From the NCBI GenBank assembly GCA_029263455.1, contig JAJCXM010000007.1, positions 88,334-152,333 of the forward strand: 64,000 nt of DNA, written 5' to 3'. The notes under the pieces were generated by a model, which searched no databases, was not told where the DNA came from, and was given only the letters and a program-made list of their open reading frames with translations. This DNA is from Holophagae bacterium. Its GTDB lineage: Bacteria > Acidobacteriota > Holophagae > Acanthopleuribacterales > Acanthopleuribacteraceae. Of the stretch, positions 18,992 to 28,492 are shown piece by piece (the stretch's first letter is position 1; every line of letters begins with the position of its first letter). Made by a program: the position numbers and the translations under genes.

Positions 18992-19540
18992 TTATGTTTG
19001 CTCAGGTTGTTGTGCTCTTTCTAGCTCAACAAGATCACGAACGTCGAGTTTAGAGAACAGTTTAGGAACGTCCTCTACCTTGGTTATTGCCTTGAGATGG
19101 TTGATTCGATGGCGAATTGCAGCGGCTGTTCGTGGATGTCGGAATTCAGGCGCGACGTCAGCCAAGGGCAGGAGGACAAATAATCGGTCCCAAAGTCTCG
19201 GATGCGGGAGTGTCAGTAAATCGCTGTCGAGAGTGACTGAGCCAAAAGCGAGGAGATCCAAATCCAGCGTTCTCGGTGCATTGAGGTCCGTTCTCACGCG
19301 TCCAAACTGTTTTTCGATGTCCAAAAGCAAGTGCATGACTTGGTGGGGATTGAATTTTGTCTGGAAACGGAGAACCGCATTCAGGAAATCGGGCCCATCA
19401 GGCCAACCGAAGGATGGGCTTTGATAATAGGGACTGACGCCCACTACATTCACGCTCATACCTATGCGCTCAATCGCGTGATTAAGATTTGTTTGCCGGT
19501 TGCCCAGATTTGAGCCTAAAGCAATATAGTTTCCGTCCAT
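18992..19540 (-). CDS. folK: 2-amino-4-hydroxy-6-hydroxymethyldihydropteridine pyrophosphokinase
   Basis: A 182-residue enzyme of folate synthesis transferring pyrophosphate from ATP to hydroxymethyldihydropterin. Motifs: YIALGSNLGNRQ at the N-terminus, SPSFGWPDGPDFLNAV, and RTLDLDLLAFG, followed by LPHPRLWDRLFVLLPLADV. The frame is open far upstream, but homology begins at MDGNYIALGSN (19540). It is divergent from mazG, with 93 bases between. Confidence 0.93.
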   Translation of the reverse strand: MDGNYIALGSNLGNRQTNLNHAIERIGMSVNVVGVSPYYQSPSFGWPDGPDFLNAVLRFQTKFNPHQVMHLLLDIEKQFGRVRTDLNAPRTLDLDLLAFGSVTLDSDLLTLPHPRLWDRLFVLLPLADVAPEFRHPRTAAAIRHRINHLKAITKVEDVPKLFSKLDVRDLVELERAQQPEQT

Positions 19541-19633
19541 GATCGTCAAGATAACATGAAAAATTATGGTGGTATTGAAGCACGTCAATGTCGAGGTTGA
19601 TAGAATACTCGATCTTAAGCGAGGTGCTTGTTG

Positions 19634-20458
19634 ATGTTGAAACTGGACCAAGATGGACAACCGCTTTTTGACAGTCATCGAGAAGAGGCCATCAAAGAGG
19701 CATTTTTTGACGCGGTGTGTCTCATGCGGCATTTACGGGAGCGCTGCCCATGGGATGCAAAACAGACGCCCGAGTCGCTGAAGAGATATGTCATCGAAGA
19801 GGCCTATGAAGTGGTCGACGCCATTGATGAGCAAGATTGGCAAGAGCTGGAAAAGGAACTTGGTGATTTTGTTTTTCAAGTGCTTTTTCAAGCTCAGATC
19901 CAGGAGGAAAAAGGTCGTTTTCAAATTGAGACGGTGATAACGGCCTTGATCGAAAAAATGGTTAGGCGACACCCACATGTATTTGCCGATCAACAGGGGA
20001 TTGGCATCGACCAGATCTGGAAAAATTGGCACGACATCAAACGTCAAGAAAAAGGTGAACAAAGTTCATTGTTCGCTGGATTCCCTAACGCGTTACCGGC
20101 TCTTCAAGCTGCCTATAAGATTGGTAAGAAGACGGAATCTGTCGCTTTCGATTGGCAAGATGCGCATCAAGTTATGTTGAAAGTTCGCGAGGAAATGCAA
20201 GAGATGGAAGCCGAACTTGAAATCGGAAATGAAGAACACTTAAAGGAAGAAATGGGTGACTTGCTATTTACCCTGTCACAACTGTGCCGCAAGTTGAACA
20301 TCGAACCGGAAGAAACATTGCGCCAAGCTAATCAAAAATTTCTGCGCCGATTTGAAGCCATGGAATTACTCGCCAAGCAGCGACACCTCGAATTCTCCAA
20401 GCTTGCCAGTGAAGCGAAGGAGGACTTATGGCAGGAAATAAAAAGTCAGGAACTCTAG
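19634..20458 (+). CDS. mazG: Nucleoside triphosphate pyrophosphohydrolase MazG
   Basis: A 274-residue protein with two MazG domains. The first has CPWDAKQTPESLKRY, EEAYEVVDAI and LEKELGDFVFQVLF; the second has VREEMQEMEAELE and LKEEMGDLLFTLSQL. The acidic E-x-x-E and E-x-x-D ligands bind magnesium. MazG hydrolyses non-canonical or surplus NTPs. ATG 19634 is chosen over TTG 19628 because GAGG at 19621 gives better spacing. Confidence 0.95.
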   Translation: MLKLDQDGQPLFDSHREEAIKEAFFDAVCLMRHLRERCPWDAKQTPESLKRYVIEEAYEVVDAIDEQDWQELEKELGDFVFQVLFQAQIQEEKGRFQIETVITALIEKMVRRHPHVFADQQGIGIDQIWKNWHDIKRQEKGEQSSLFAGFPNALPALQAAYKIGKKTESVAFDWQDAHQVMLKVREEMQEMEAELEIGNEEHLKEEMGDLLFTLSQLCRKLNIEPEETLRQANQKFLRRFEAMELLAKQRHLEFSKLASEAKEDLWQEIKSQEL

Positions 20459-20827
20459 CCGTCTAAAGCGCTGTCGTTGGCTTTAGCAATCATTGCCAAT
20501 CTCCCACTAAATGGCCGAATCAAGCCCCCATAAACAGAAGCCTCGTCAAATTCACCGTTACCAAACCATCTGCGATTGCGAGAAACTTGAGGTCTATCGA
20601 TCGGAAAACGAAGGATTTCTGTCCGGTCTATACTCCTACTTTATAAACCAGATTGAATTTTTGTCTTGTTTGAGCTATCCATAAAACGGTCTGTGGTTAG
20701 CAACGTCCTGTGGCTAATCGTAGCCTTTGCCTGCTCTGGCTTTGATGCCAATTTCTCAGCTCACCAGATTTTGGCGCCATTGGCATTCTGATTGGGCTGC
20801 TTGTAGACAAAAGAAGGGAGCTTTCTT
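20459..20827 (+). other. Intergenic stretch, no gene seen
   Basis: A gap of 369 bases between mazG and the frameshifted S41 peptidase gene. It holds a weak 7-bp inverted repeat at 20463-20486 just after mazG, without a U-run, and an AT-rich part at about 20640-20690 that could carry a promoter. I see no convincing ORF or RNA gene. Confidence 0.5.
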
Positions 20828-21349
20828 GTGAATTATTTTCTTATCCTCATTTCCATTTCTTGGGCTCAAACGGATCTTGTTTTCCCGTGGATCACAAATA
20901 ACGCTCAATTCCAAGGTACCATCATTGTCAACAATCTCAGTGCCGAACAGGTGGAAGTCGAACTCGTTGCGACAAGGCCAAGTGGAGACCAGCAAATCGC
21001 ACATATTTCTTTGCCTGCATTTGGGCAGTATGTTGCTAAAGCGAGTCAGGTTTTTGAGCAGTTAGGTTCTGGCAGTGGCTTTTCGGTACGTCTTCGAAGC
21101 AGTAGCGATCTTATTTCGGGCGGATTTGTTAATGAAGGAACGGGTAGTGATTCAGGCTCGTCACCTGCTCAAGCCAACCCCATCCCCTTTGGCACGGCAA
21201 GCAACGACCTTATTTTTAATTTCATGCCTACCACTTCAACTAGATTCTCCGCGCCCGTAATCTACAACGCGAGCGATGAGTCACTTCGCGTCACGGTTAG
21301 AGCTTTCCGCTCTGGATATAGAAGTAGGTCGCGTAGAACGAAACATTGA
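20828..21349 (+). CDS. N-terminal fragment of a frameshifted secreted S41 peptidase (signal peptide and beta-sandwich module)
   Basis: A 173-codon frame starting at GTG with a GGGAG ribosome binding site. A signal peptide (MNYFLILISISWAQ) is followed by a module beginning LVFPWITNNAQFQGTIIVNN, similar to modules in the LRR protein at 43.6 kb and the metalloprotease at 58.6 kb. The homologous reading stops at VTVRAF (about 21307) and continues in the +1 frame as LDIEVGRVERN; beyond this point the present frame runs into an Arg-rich end and TGA. It is best read as the 5' part of one 637-residue gene spanning 20828-22742. Confidence 0.7.
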   Translation: MNYFLILISISWAQTDLVFPWITNNAQFQGTIIVNNLSAEQVEVELVATRPSGDQQIAHISLPAFGQYVAKASQVFEQLGSGSGFSVRLRSSSDLISGGFVNEGTGSDSGSSPAQANPIPFGTASNDLIFNFMPTTSTRFSAPVIYNASDESLRVTVRAFRSGYRSRSRRTKH

Positions 21350-22742
21350 AACCCAAAGACCCTTCGCTGCGACCACGCAATCCCTGTTTCCGGGCCTCTT
21401 GGGCAATACAAGATTGGTTGCTGAGAGCGATGGTCCAATCCTCGGTACGGCGTTTAATTTCAATTCGGCCTTGGAACCATCCATGGCGGATTCCATAGTC
21501 ATTGATCCGTTGATTGAGGCGGTCGCGGTACAGTCTGACGTTATGCTGGAAAATTGGCGCCAAGATTTGGCTTTCATGGTGAATGCCATGAAAACAATAC
21601 ATCCCAATCTCTTCCACGACATATCAGAGGAATCGTTCGACCAATCAGTGTCTGAATTGCATGCCCTCATTCCTGGTTTTGATGATTATCAGATCCTGGC
21701 GGGACTCATGCGCATTGCCGCCTTGCCCGCCATCAGGGGTCGTGAAAGTCATATGGGTCTTGATTTTAGATCCAATCCGGGTTCAATCTTCCCATGGCAG
21801 CCATACTTTTTTGAGGGCGAGCTATATTTGGTAGATGCCCATCCAGATTTTCAAGAATATGTGGGCATGAAAATCACTCATGTCGGAGCATTTAGCATTG
21901 CCGATATTTTGATTGCCATTGATCCTCTACTTGGTCACGACAGTGAAATGAATTTAGTCGCCGTGCGTCCCTTTGCCACCGTATTTCCATATTTAATGCA
22001 CGCTGTGGGAATTGTTGAGGATCCAGATCGGGTTACGTTTCGACTGGAGTCTCATGACGGGGAAACCTTGACACGTGAATTGGTGCCGTTGCCTTTTGAG
22101 GTAGGCGGTCCGTGGCTGGCTGAGTCATACGCAATGGCCAATTTCATTCTGCCCCAGGATCCATCGGTCCTTTACTTAAGAAACATCGAAGAACGTTTCT
22201 GGGACACTTACCTCGATGATTCCAAAACTCTTTATCTTCAGTACAATGCCGTTCAGGACACCACTCAATCTGGTGAGACATTGTCCCAATTCACGACACG
22301 CCTCACGTCATTCATTGATCAATCCGCGGTTGATAGGGTTGTTGTGGACATGCGCCTTAATGGTGGCGGAAACAATACGATCTTCGAGCCGCTGATCCGT
22401 TTTGTAGAGTCCGCCGTTGATTTACTGCCAAATCACGTTTTTGTTGTTATCGGACGGGCGAATCTTTCGGCTGCCGGCAATCTTGCAGCGGAGTTACAAC
22501 GTAGGACCAATGCTTTGTTGATCGGCGAACCAACCGGGGGTAGCGCCAACCAATATGGCGATGCGCAAGTACAACAATTACCCAATAGTGGATATGAATT
22601 GTATGTACCCACTATCTATCATCAATTCTCTGATCCCGATGACCCAAATTTGTCGGTACTCCCGGACATAGGGGTCAGCCTAACTTTTGATGACTACATG
22701 AAGCGTCGTGATCCTGTTATGGCAGCGATTTTAGCCAAGTGA
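21276..22742 (+). CDS. S41 family peptidase, C-terminal part of the frameshifted gene
   Basis: The frame is open from at least 21276, but homologous sequence starts near 21312, finishing the beta-sandwich module (RLVAESDGPILGTAFNFN). A peptidase domain then runs to the end: an N-terminal helical part (WRQDLAFMVNAMKTIHPNLF), DRVVVDMRLNGGGNNT, the probable nucleophile Ser in GRANLSAAGN, and GEPTGGSANQYGD. These match S41 (tail-specific/tricorn-like) peptidases. Without a shift in frame this part has no signal peptide or ribosome binding site, so the gene is either broken, affected by a sequence error, or read by +1 frameshifting. Confidence 0.75.
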   Translation: MSHFASRLELSALDIEVGRVERNIETQRPFAATTQSLFPGLLGNTRLVAESDGPILGTAFNFNSALEPSMADSIVIDPLIEAVAVQSDVMLENWRQDLAFMVNAMKTIHPNLFHDISEESFDQSVSELHALIPGFDDYQILAGLMRIAALPAIRGRESHMGLDFRSNPGSIFPWQPYFFEGELYLVDAHPDFQEYVGMKITHVGAFSIADILIAIDPLLGHDSEMNLVAVRPFATVFPYLMHAVGIVEDPDRVTFRLESHDGETLTRELVPLPFEVGGPWLAESYAMANFILPQDPSVLYLRNIEERFWDTYLDDSKTLYLQYNAVQDTTQSGETLSQFTTRLTSFIDQSAVDRVVVDMRLNGGGNNTIFEPLIRFVESAVDLLPNHVFVVIGRANLSAAGNLAAELQRRTNALLIGEPTGGSANQYGDAQVQQLPNSGYELYVPTIYHQFSDPDDPNLSVLPDIGVSLTFDDYMKRRDPVMAAILAK

Positions 22743-22856
22743 GCTTTTTTGCAGAAGCTACCAATGGTGCATTGAATACACGTTTAGTGGAAGCTGGTGA
22801 CCAGCAATTGCCTGAGATCAGTTTGTGCAAGTTTACTAGTTTGTTTATTGAAGAAC

Positions 22857-23330
22857 TTATGGGTCGGAGCGTTGCCAATCGCCACTGCGCCCGCCGCTCT
22901 TTGTTAAGAGCTTAATGCCTTCGATCTGCATGTCCTTACTCTGCGATTTGGTCATGTCATAAAGCGTTAATAAGGCGACTGAAACGGCTGTCAATGCCTC
23001 CATTTCAACGCCTGTGCGTCCATGGCATCTACTTTCAGCACGGACGATGACACGATCCGCCAAGGCTTCAAACGTCACTTGCACTGAGTCAATCACAATC
23101 CCGTGGCACAACGGAATAAGCTCGGCTGTCTTCTTGGCTGCCATGATGCCAGCTAGTCGTGCAACTTCGTAGGCATTACCCTTGGGCAGAGACGTTAACG
23201 CGTCGATAACGGAAGCTGACATGGTGATCCAGCCTTCTGCCGATGCCGCACGTTGACTCTCGACCTTTTCGCCGATATCGACCATGCGTGCAGAGCCTTG
23301 CTCATCGAAATGGCTGAATGCGGCCGTCAT
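22857..23330 (-). CDS. moaC: Cyclic pyranopterin monophosphate synthase MoaC
   Basis: A 157-residue enzyme of molybdenum cofactor synthesis, acting after MoaA. Motifs: MVDIGEKVESQR, KGNAYEVARLAGIMAAKKT, ELIPLCHGI, RTGVEMEALTAVSVALLTLYDM and the catalytic-lysine region SKDMQIEGIKLL. It is the last gene of the tsaD-lepA-yhbY-moaC group, 8 bases after yhbY. No other moa gene is in the window, although a MOSC protein is encoded at 42 kb. Confidence 0.95.
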   Translation of the reverse strand: MTAAFSHFDEQGSARMVDIGEKVESQRAASAEGWITMSASVIDALTSLPKGNAYEVARLAGIMAAKKTAELIPLCHGIVIDSVQVTFEALADRVIVRAESRCHGRTGVEMEALTAVSVALLTLYDMTKSQSKDMQIEGIKLLTKSGGRSGDWQRSDP

Positions 23331-23338
23331 ATGTCTTC

Positions 23339-23638
23339 CTAAATCTGTGGGAATTCAGAATCTTCATGTCGTTTGCGGAAAACCGTCCAAACATTGCCTA
23401 CCTTCTGGATGAAGATCGCGTCCGCTTGTTCGATGGCTGATTTGATGGCATCCGCTTCTTCAAGGCAATTGTTTAGAACTCTGAACTTGAGTAGTTCGTG
23501 AATTTTGAGCTGCGAGTCCAGCTCTTTGACAAAACCTTGCGAAGCACCATCCTTGCCCATTTGAACCAAGGCCTTAAGATGATGCGCATTTGATTTTAGG
23601 TTGCGCTTTTGAGCGCCAGAGAGTTGTAAGTCGTTCAT
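23339..23638 (-). CDS. yhbY: YhbY/CRM-domain RNA-binding protein
   Basis: A 99-residue single CRM domain: [20 protein letters not shown], a GxxG-type loop shifted to MGKDGAS, then a helix and strand with [19 protein letters not shown]. YhbY binds pre-50S ribosomal particles. Its start overlaps the lepA stop by 4 bases (ATGA), giving translational coupling with another ribosome-associated factor. Confidence 0.9.
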   Translation of the reverse strand: MNDLQLSGAQKRNLKSNAHHLKALVQMGKDGASQGFVKELDSQLKIHELLKFRVLNNCLEEADAIKSAIEQADAIFIQKVGNVWTVFRKRHEDSEFPQI

Positions 23639-25440
23639 TCGTCTACCTTTAACATGGCCAGGAAGGCTTCTTGTGGAATTGAAACTCTACCAACAGACTT
23701 CATTCGTTTCTTGCCTTCTTTTTGTTTTTCTAACAGTTTACGTTTACGGGAAATGTCGCCCCCGTAACATTTGGCGAGCACGTTCTTGCGCAGTGCTTTG
23801 ACATTGGTTCGGGCTACGATACGACTACCTATCGATGCTTGGATAGCGATATCAAACATTTGGCGGGGGATGAGTTCCTTCATTTTGACTGTCAGTGCCT
23901 GGGCCTTCGTGTGTGATTTCTCGCGATGCACAATCAACGACAAGGCATCTACTAGATCACCGTTTACCAGAATATCCAATTTAACCAAGTTCGAAACCCA
24001 ATAACCGGCTAAGTGGTAGTCAAAGGACGAGTAGCCCTTGGATACCGATTTGAGGCGGTCGTAAAAGTCCATTACGACCTCATTCAGCGGCAGATCATAT
24101 TCAATTAAGACGCGATCCTGAGACACGTATTCAAGTTTCTTTTGCATCCCGCGTCGGTCCTCGCACAATTTCAAGACGGCGCCGACGAATTCCTTTTGAG
24201 TAAGTATAGTGCCAGAAATATAGGGCTCTTCAAAGATTTGTATATCGCCTACATCAGGGAGTTTACTTGGTGCATCGACGTATACGATCTCATTCGCCCT
24301 CGTTGTAACCCGATATTCAACACCAGGTGCGGTGGTGATGAGGTCCAGATTGAACTCGCGTTCTAGCCGTTCCTGGATGATCTCCATGTGCAGCAATCCC
24401 AAGAACCCGCAGCGAAACCCGAATCCGAGAGCAACCGATGTCTCAGGCTCAAACACGAAAGATGTGTCATTTATTTGTAGTTTCTCCATGGCATCGCGCA
24501 GATCGGAATAGTCCTTCGATTCAACCGGGTAGAGCCCGGAAAAGACCATGGGCTTGGATTCCTTAAAACCTGGTAGAGGCTTGTCAGACCCGCGTTTGGC
24601 GTTGGTGATGGTGTCGCCAACACGTGCTTCATCTAAGGTTTTGATGGTGGCAATCACATAGCCAACTTGGCCAAAAGATAACTCGTCGCTCTTCACCATC
24701 TTAGGTGTGAAGATGCCTACTTCATCGACTTGGTACTCGCTCAATGTCGCCATGAACTGTACTTTATCGCGAGGTTTGATGCTGCCGTCGAAAACACGCA
24801 CAAGGATGATCAGTCCGCGGTAAGCATCAAACCAGGCATCGAAAATAAGGGCGCGCAATGGTCCTTCTGGTGCCCCGCTAGGTGGCGGGAATTCAGTAAT
24901 AACCGCTTCGAGTACACCGGGTACACCCTCTCCGGTTTTGGCGGAGATGAGCTGGGCGTTGTCGGTGTCGAGCCCAATCACGTTTTCGATTTGTTCCAAA
25001 ATGGCTTCAGGTTGGGCAGACGGAAGATCAATCTTATTAAGCACAGGCAGGAGATGTAAGTCGTTTTCGAGGGCTAAATAGACATTGGCTAAAGTTTGCG
25101 CTTCCACCCCTTGAGCTGCGTCAACGACTAAGATGGCGCCTTCGCATGCCGCTAAACTACGGGAGACTTCATAACTGAAATCGACGTGGCCCGGTGTGTC
25201 AATTAGATTGAATAGATATGTTTCGCCACTATTGGACTTATACAACATTGAAACCGCATGCGCCTTAATCGTAATGCCGCGTTCGCGTTCCAAATCCATG
25301 TCATCAAGTATCTGCTCACGCATATCACGGTCAGTAACTGAACCAGTGGATTGCAGAAAGCGATCGGCCAAAGTCGATTTACCATGGTCGATGTGGGCGA
25401 TGATCGAGAAGTTCCGAATATATTTGGGGTCGATTTTCAA
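23635..25440 (-). CDS. lepA: Elongation factor 4 (LepA)
   Basis: A 601-residue translational GTPase that back-translocates or remodels stalled ribosomes. It has G1 [11 protein letters not shown]2 ERGITIKA, G3 DTPGHVDF, G4 NKIDLP and the LepA-specific C-terminal domain ending in the [19 protein letters not shown] region. The start codon is TTG with AGGAG eight bases upstream. It is followed by yhbY and moaC in the same direction. Confidence 0.98.
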   Translation of the reverse strand: MKIDPKYIRNFSIIAHIDHGKSTLADRFLQSTGSVTDRDMREQILDDMDLERERGITIKAHAVSMLYKSNSGETYLFNLIDTPGHVDFSYEVSRSLAACEGAILVVDAAQGVEAQTLANVYLALENDLHLLPVLNKIDLPSAQPEAILEQIENVIGLDTDNAQLISAKTGEGVPGVLEAVITEFPPPSGAPEGPLRALIFDAWFDAYRGLIILVRVFDGSIKPRDKVQFMATLSEYQVDEVGIFTPKMVKSDELSFGQVGYVIATIKTLDEARVGDTITNAKRGSDKPLPGFKESKPMVFSGLYPVESKDYSDLRDAMEKLQINDTSFVFEPETSVALGFGFRCGFLGLLHMEIIQERLEREFNLDLITTAPGVEYRVTTRANEIVYVDAPSKLPDVGDIQIFEEPYISGTILTQKEFVGAVLKLCEDRRGMQKKLEYVSQDRVLIEYDLPLNEVVMDFYDRLKSVSKGYSSFDYHLAGYWVSNLVKLDILVNGDLVDALSLIVHREKSHTKAQALTVKMKELIPRQMFDIAIQASIGSRIVARTNVKALRKNVLAKCYGGDISRKRKLLEKQKEGKKRMKSVGRVSIPQEAFLAMLKVDE

Positions 25441-25522
25441 GACGCGGCTCCTTAGGGCGCAACCGCTGATCCTAACACAACCCGCTTCGTCTTTCGAGTG
25501 TGCAGTGGTCGTCCGATATCCT

Positions 25523-26560
25523 TTATGTCAATGGAAGATATGACTGGTATGGTTTGGCCCGTATGGCCGGCGATAGTTCCAGTGAAGCGTGCGCACCTTG
25601 TTCTAATTGTATCCAGCCTTCCGCGCCAATCATGGCTGCGTTGTCCGTGCAAAGTGCAGGCGCGGATACAAAGTAGGGCAGGTTATTTTCGTCGGCCAGA
25701 TGTTGAGCTTTTGACCGCAATGTGGAATTGCAGGCGACACCACCACCTAATAGAAAGCTTTTAACACTGTGCTGTCGTAAGGCTCTGCTTACGCGATCCA
25801 ATAGATGAGTGACAACGGCGTCCTGAAACGATGCACACAAATTTTGTCGTGTATGCAAATGACAAAATGATTCGGGGTCTTTTTCGATATGTCTCAGGGC
25901 GGCCGTTTTGAAACCGCTGAAACTGAAGTCGAAAGAGCCATCACTAAGTTTTGGCTGGCTAAAGGGAAAACTCGTACTGTCCCCTTGCTGGGCTAAACGA
26001 TCCACCGCCGGTCCGCCCGGAAAACCCAATCCCAACATCTTACTCAACTTATCAAAAGCCTCACCGATGGCGTCATCGCGCGTTTTAACAAGCAAAGAGG
26101 TTTGTCGGACGTCATGAACTAGGAACAAGTGGCTGTGGCCCCCAGAGGCAATAAGCGCCAATGCCGGATATTCGATGCCCGGATTCTCCAAAAAGCAGGC
26201 GCGAACGTGGCCACGAATATGATTGACGGCTACCAGAGGTAATGAGCTCGCCATGCTTAGGCCCTTGGCAAAATTGAGACCGACCAGCAGAGAACCGACT
26301 AAGCCTGGTCCATAGGTCACGGCGATGGCATGCATGTCCGAAAGGCGTAAACCGGCTTTGAGCAAGGCTTGCCCAAAAACGCTCTCAATCACGCGGATGT
26401 GGGCGCGGCTTGCAATTTCGGGAACAACGCCCGCGTAGGGTTGGTGGTCAAAGTCTTGGTTGGCGACCAGATTGGCGAGGATAGTGCCCTTATCGCCAAC
26501 GACGGCAACCGACGTATCGTCACATGATGATTCTATGGCCAGCAAAAACCGCTCGTTCAT
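25523..26560 (-). CDS. tsaD: tRNA N6-adenosine threonylcarbamoyltransferase TsaD
   Basis: A 345-residue ASKHA-fold protein making t6A37 on ANN-decoding tRNAs, with TsaB and TsaE. Motifs: [23 protein letters not shown], metal ligands in [37 protein letters not shown] and [12 protein letters not shown]. It begins 3 bases after yccF. A full-length copy; its substrates include the tRNA-Thr found at 30 kb. Confidence 0.97.
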   Translation of the reverse strand: MNERFLLAIESSCDDTSVAVVGDKGTILANLVANQDFDHQPYAGVVPEIASRAHIRVIESVFGQALLKAGLRLSDMHAIAVTYGPGLVGSLLVGLNFAKGLSMASSLPLVAVNHIRGHVRACFLENPGIEYPALALIASGGHSHLFLVHDVRQTSLLVKTRDDAIGEAFDKLSKMLGLGFPGGPAVDRLAQQGDSTSFPFSQPKLSDGSFDFSFSGFKTAALRHIEKDPESFCHLHTRQNLCASFQDAVVTHLLDRVSRALRQHSVKSFLLGGGVACNSTLRSKAQHLADENNLPYFVSAPALCTDNAAMIGAEGWIQLEQGAHASLELSPAIRAKPYQSYLPLT

Positions 26561-26563
26561 GGT

Positions 26564-26941
26564 TTAGGGACGATATCGCTGACTAAGAGTTAGCAGCAGG
26601 GGGACGCGGTTGAGTACAAAAATGCCCACAGGAATACCAATTAGCGTAAGGCAAAACACATAACCGACAAGCAATGCAAAAATGCCTAACTCCCAACCTA
26701 ATACAAAAAACCAAATGATGCGGATCAGTAAGGGTAGTTCGTGGGAGTGCTGCAATCCCAGCGAATCAGATTCCAGCTCCTGACTCCGTTCGAGTAAAAA
26801 GATAAACGCTGGAAGTCGGTTTAATAGCATCACGCCAATTGGCAAGCCAATGACGCTAACGCACAGTAGGTAACCCACCACGGCGACCAGCGCGCCAAAC
26901 CACCAGCCAAAGACGATGAAATAAATAAGCTGAAGCAACAT
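26564..26941 (-). CDS. YccF family inner-membrane protein
   Basis: A 125-residue protein made of two copies of the same hydrophobic unit: FGWWFGALVAVVGYLLCVSV with IGLPIGVMLLNRLP, then LGWELGIFALLVGYVFCLTL with IGIPVGIFVLNRVP. This duplicated pattern defines YccF (DUF307). It probably has four membrane segments. The role is unknown. It sits between a DUF1579 gene and tsaD, with 16 and 3 bases between. Confidence 0.85.
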   Translation of the reverse strand: MLLQLIYFIVFGWWFGALVAVVGYLLCVSVIGLPIGVMLLNRLPAFIFLLERSQELESDSLGLQHSHELPLLIRIIWFFVLGWELGIFALLVGYVFCLTLIGIPVGIFVLNRVPLLLTLSQRYRP

Positions 26942-26957
26942 TTTGTTTTGTCCTGTT

Positions 26958-27551
26958 CTATTCCGTTTCGATGGCGTATCGGGCGTAGTCCACGTGGACG
27001 GCCTTTAACTCTTGGCCTGTTGCCAGCTCTAAGAAAGTGGTTGTTTCGAATTTGTTCTTATCGAAGATGTAGAATTCGATGCGAACTTTCAATGGAAGAG
27101 CGGTCAAGGGATCCATCACCTCACCCCGTAACACAATCGTGCGACCTGTTTTGTTGAGTTGCCCAGTGAAGTGGTTCTGACTGGTTGAAGTTGTATCCAT
27201 AACTGAGGCCGAATAGACTTCCCTCAGGCTATCAAAGCCCAAGATCAGGATACTCCTGAATTCGACCGTATTAATGACAGCGTCCATTTCGATTTCAATG
27301 AAGCGTCCGCCAAGTAGGGATTCGATCTTGGCGTTTCCGGAGGCTTCCGTAGCTGGCAGGGCCGGGTTGGTCCATAAAGTCAGGTCAGCGCGCCATTGTC
27401 CAGCCAATTCGGTCAGGTCATGATGACGCTGATCAGGTCTAGCCGTTTCTTGCCACGACTTTGTGGCTTGTAACTCGCGGCGTGCGTCCTGTTGGTCCTG
27501 GCACTCGGTCAGCAAAATCAGTGCGTGGCTGACTAAAAAATAGGCAAGCAT
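26958..27551 (-). CDS. DUF1579 family protein
   Basis: A 197-residue protein with the DUF1579 layout: LAGQWRADLTLWTNPALP, a sharp turn, LLGGRFIEIEM, ILGFDSLREVYSASVMD and a final strand KAVHVDYARYAIE. Many members are exported lipocalin-like barrels of unknown ligand. The start at 27551 (MLAYFLVSHALILL) gives a short hydrophobic N-terminus that may be a signal sequence. It is the first gene of the minus-strand group leading to tsaD. Confidence 0.7.
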   Translation of the reverse strand: MLAYFLVSHALILLTECQDQQDARRELQATKSWQETARPDQRHHDLTELAGQWRADLTLWTNPALPATEASGNAKIESLLGGRFIEIEMDAVINTVEFRSILILGFDSLREVYSASVMDTTSTSQNHFTGQLNKTGRTIVLRGEVMDPLTALPLKVRIEFYIFDKNKFETTTFLELATGQELKAVHVDYARYAIETE

Positions 27552-27709
27552 AGGTTCGAATGACTCCAATCCCACGATCGTCGTACGTGACTCGTTAACA
27601 ACCCATTATGATCGTGATCAAATACGGGCAACAATTCATAACGACTCTACGCGCCAGGAGATAACGCAGCAAGAAGTTTTTAGTTGAAGAGAGGGGCAGG
27701 AGTCATTGT

Positions 27710-28492
27710 TTAGAAGTGGTCCTTTGCCTGTCTAAGTACCCTAAACACCTCAGCTGGGTTTGTATTGATGGCTCCGCTTTTCAGGGCGTAAGCCGTCACG
27801 TCAGGAAGATGGCAGCGTAAAAAGGGGTTGATGAGTCGTTCATGCCTAAGCTCACATGGCGTCGTAGCTGTGTTCGGAGCTGACAATACCTTGCTCAAGG
27901 CTGCTTCAATGTGCGCATTGTTGGGTTCGACTTGTTGAGCAAAACGTAGATTTTGGGCCGTGTATTCGTGGCCGAAATACAGCTGGGTGTCATCGCTCAA
28001 AGCACCAATTACATGGTTTAGTGAATGCTGCATTTGATCAGCATTTCCTTCGAAAATACGACCACAGCCTGCTGAGAACAGGGTGTCACCTGTGAAAGCA
28101 CAGCCGCTAAAGACGTAAGTTATGGCCCCTCGTGTATGGCCAGGATTGTGGAGTACCGTGCCCGAAATGTCGGAGAATGTGAACGCGTCACCGTGTTGGA
28201 GGGGCCGGTTGAGGCCCGGAATTCTGTCGTGATCAGTTGTATGGCCATAAACTTGTAGGTCAGGTATTTTGGCCAACAACTCTTTGTTGCCACCTACGTG
28301 ATCCCAATGATGATGCGTATTAAGAATGGCAATCAAGTTGACTTGTAATTTAGAAACGGCTTCAAGGACTGGCGTGCATTCCGATGGGTCAATGACGGCC
28401 GCATGGCCGCTTTTTCTGGAAACGATCAGGTACGCGTAGTTATCCGACAGGCAAGGGATGGGATGTACGTCAAAGTTGTATGCTTGGGTCAC
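27710..28492 (-). CDS. gloB: Hydroxyacylglutathione hydrolase (glyoxalase II)-like
   Basis: A 260-residue metallo-beta-lactamase-fold thioesterase. The dinuclear metal motif THHHWDH is at residues 59-65 (H60, H62, D64, H65), followed by LHNPGHTRGAITYV, FTGDTLFSAGCGRIFEG and YFGHEYTAQNLRFA. These are diagnostic of glyoxalase II, which hydrolyses S-D-lactoylglutathione. The C-terminal glutathione-binding part is present (INTNPAEVFRVLR). The ankyrin gene upstream ends by overlapping its start by 4 bases. Confidence 0.93.
   Translation of the reverse strand: MTQAYNFDVHPIPCLSDNYAYLIVSRKSGHAAVIDPSECTPVLEAVSKLQVNLIAILNTHHHWDHVGGNKELLAKIPDLQVYGHTTDHDRIPGLNRPLQHGDAFTFSDISGTVLHNPGHTRGAITYVFSGCAFTGDTLFSAGCGRIFEGNADQMQHSLNHVIGALSDDTQLYFGHEYTAQNLRFAQQVEPNNAHIEAALSKVLSAPNTATTPCELRHERLINPFLRCHLPDVTAYALKSGAINTNPAEVFRVLRQAKDHF

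Noticed and set aside
19541..19732. 64-residue N-terminal extension of folK
   Set aside because: HPPK similarity begins at MDGNYIALGSN; the extension covers the mazG promoter and start region and has no signal features.
20463..20486. 7-bp inverted repeat after mazG as a terminator
   Set aside because: The stem is short, the loop is 10 nt and there is no U-run.
21290..21325. Programmed +1 frameshift in the S41 gene
   Set aside because: No known slippery codon next to a stop or rare codon, nor stimulatory structure, is evident; simple mutation or sequence error is the more economical reading, though not excluded.
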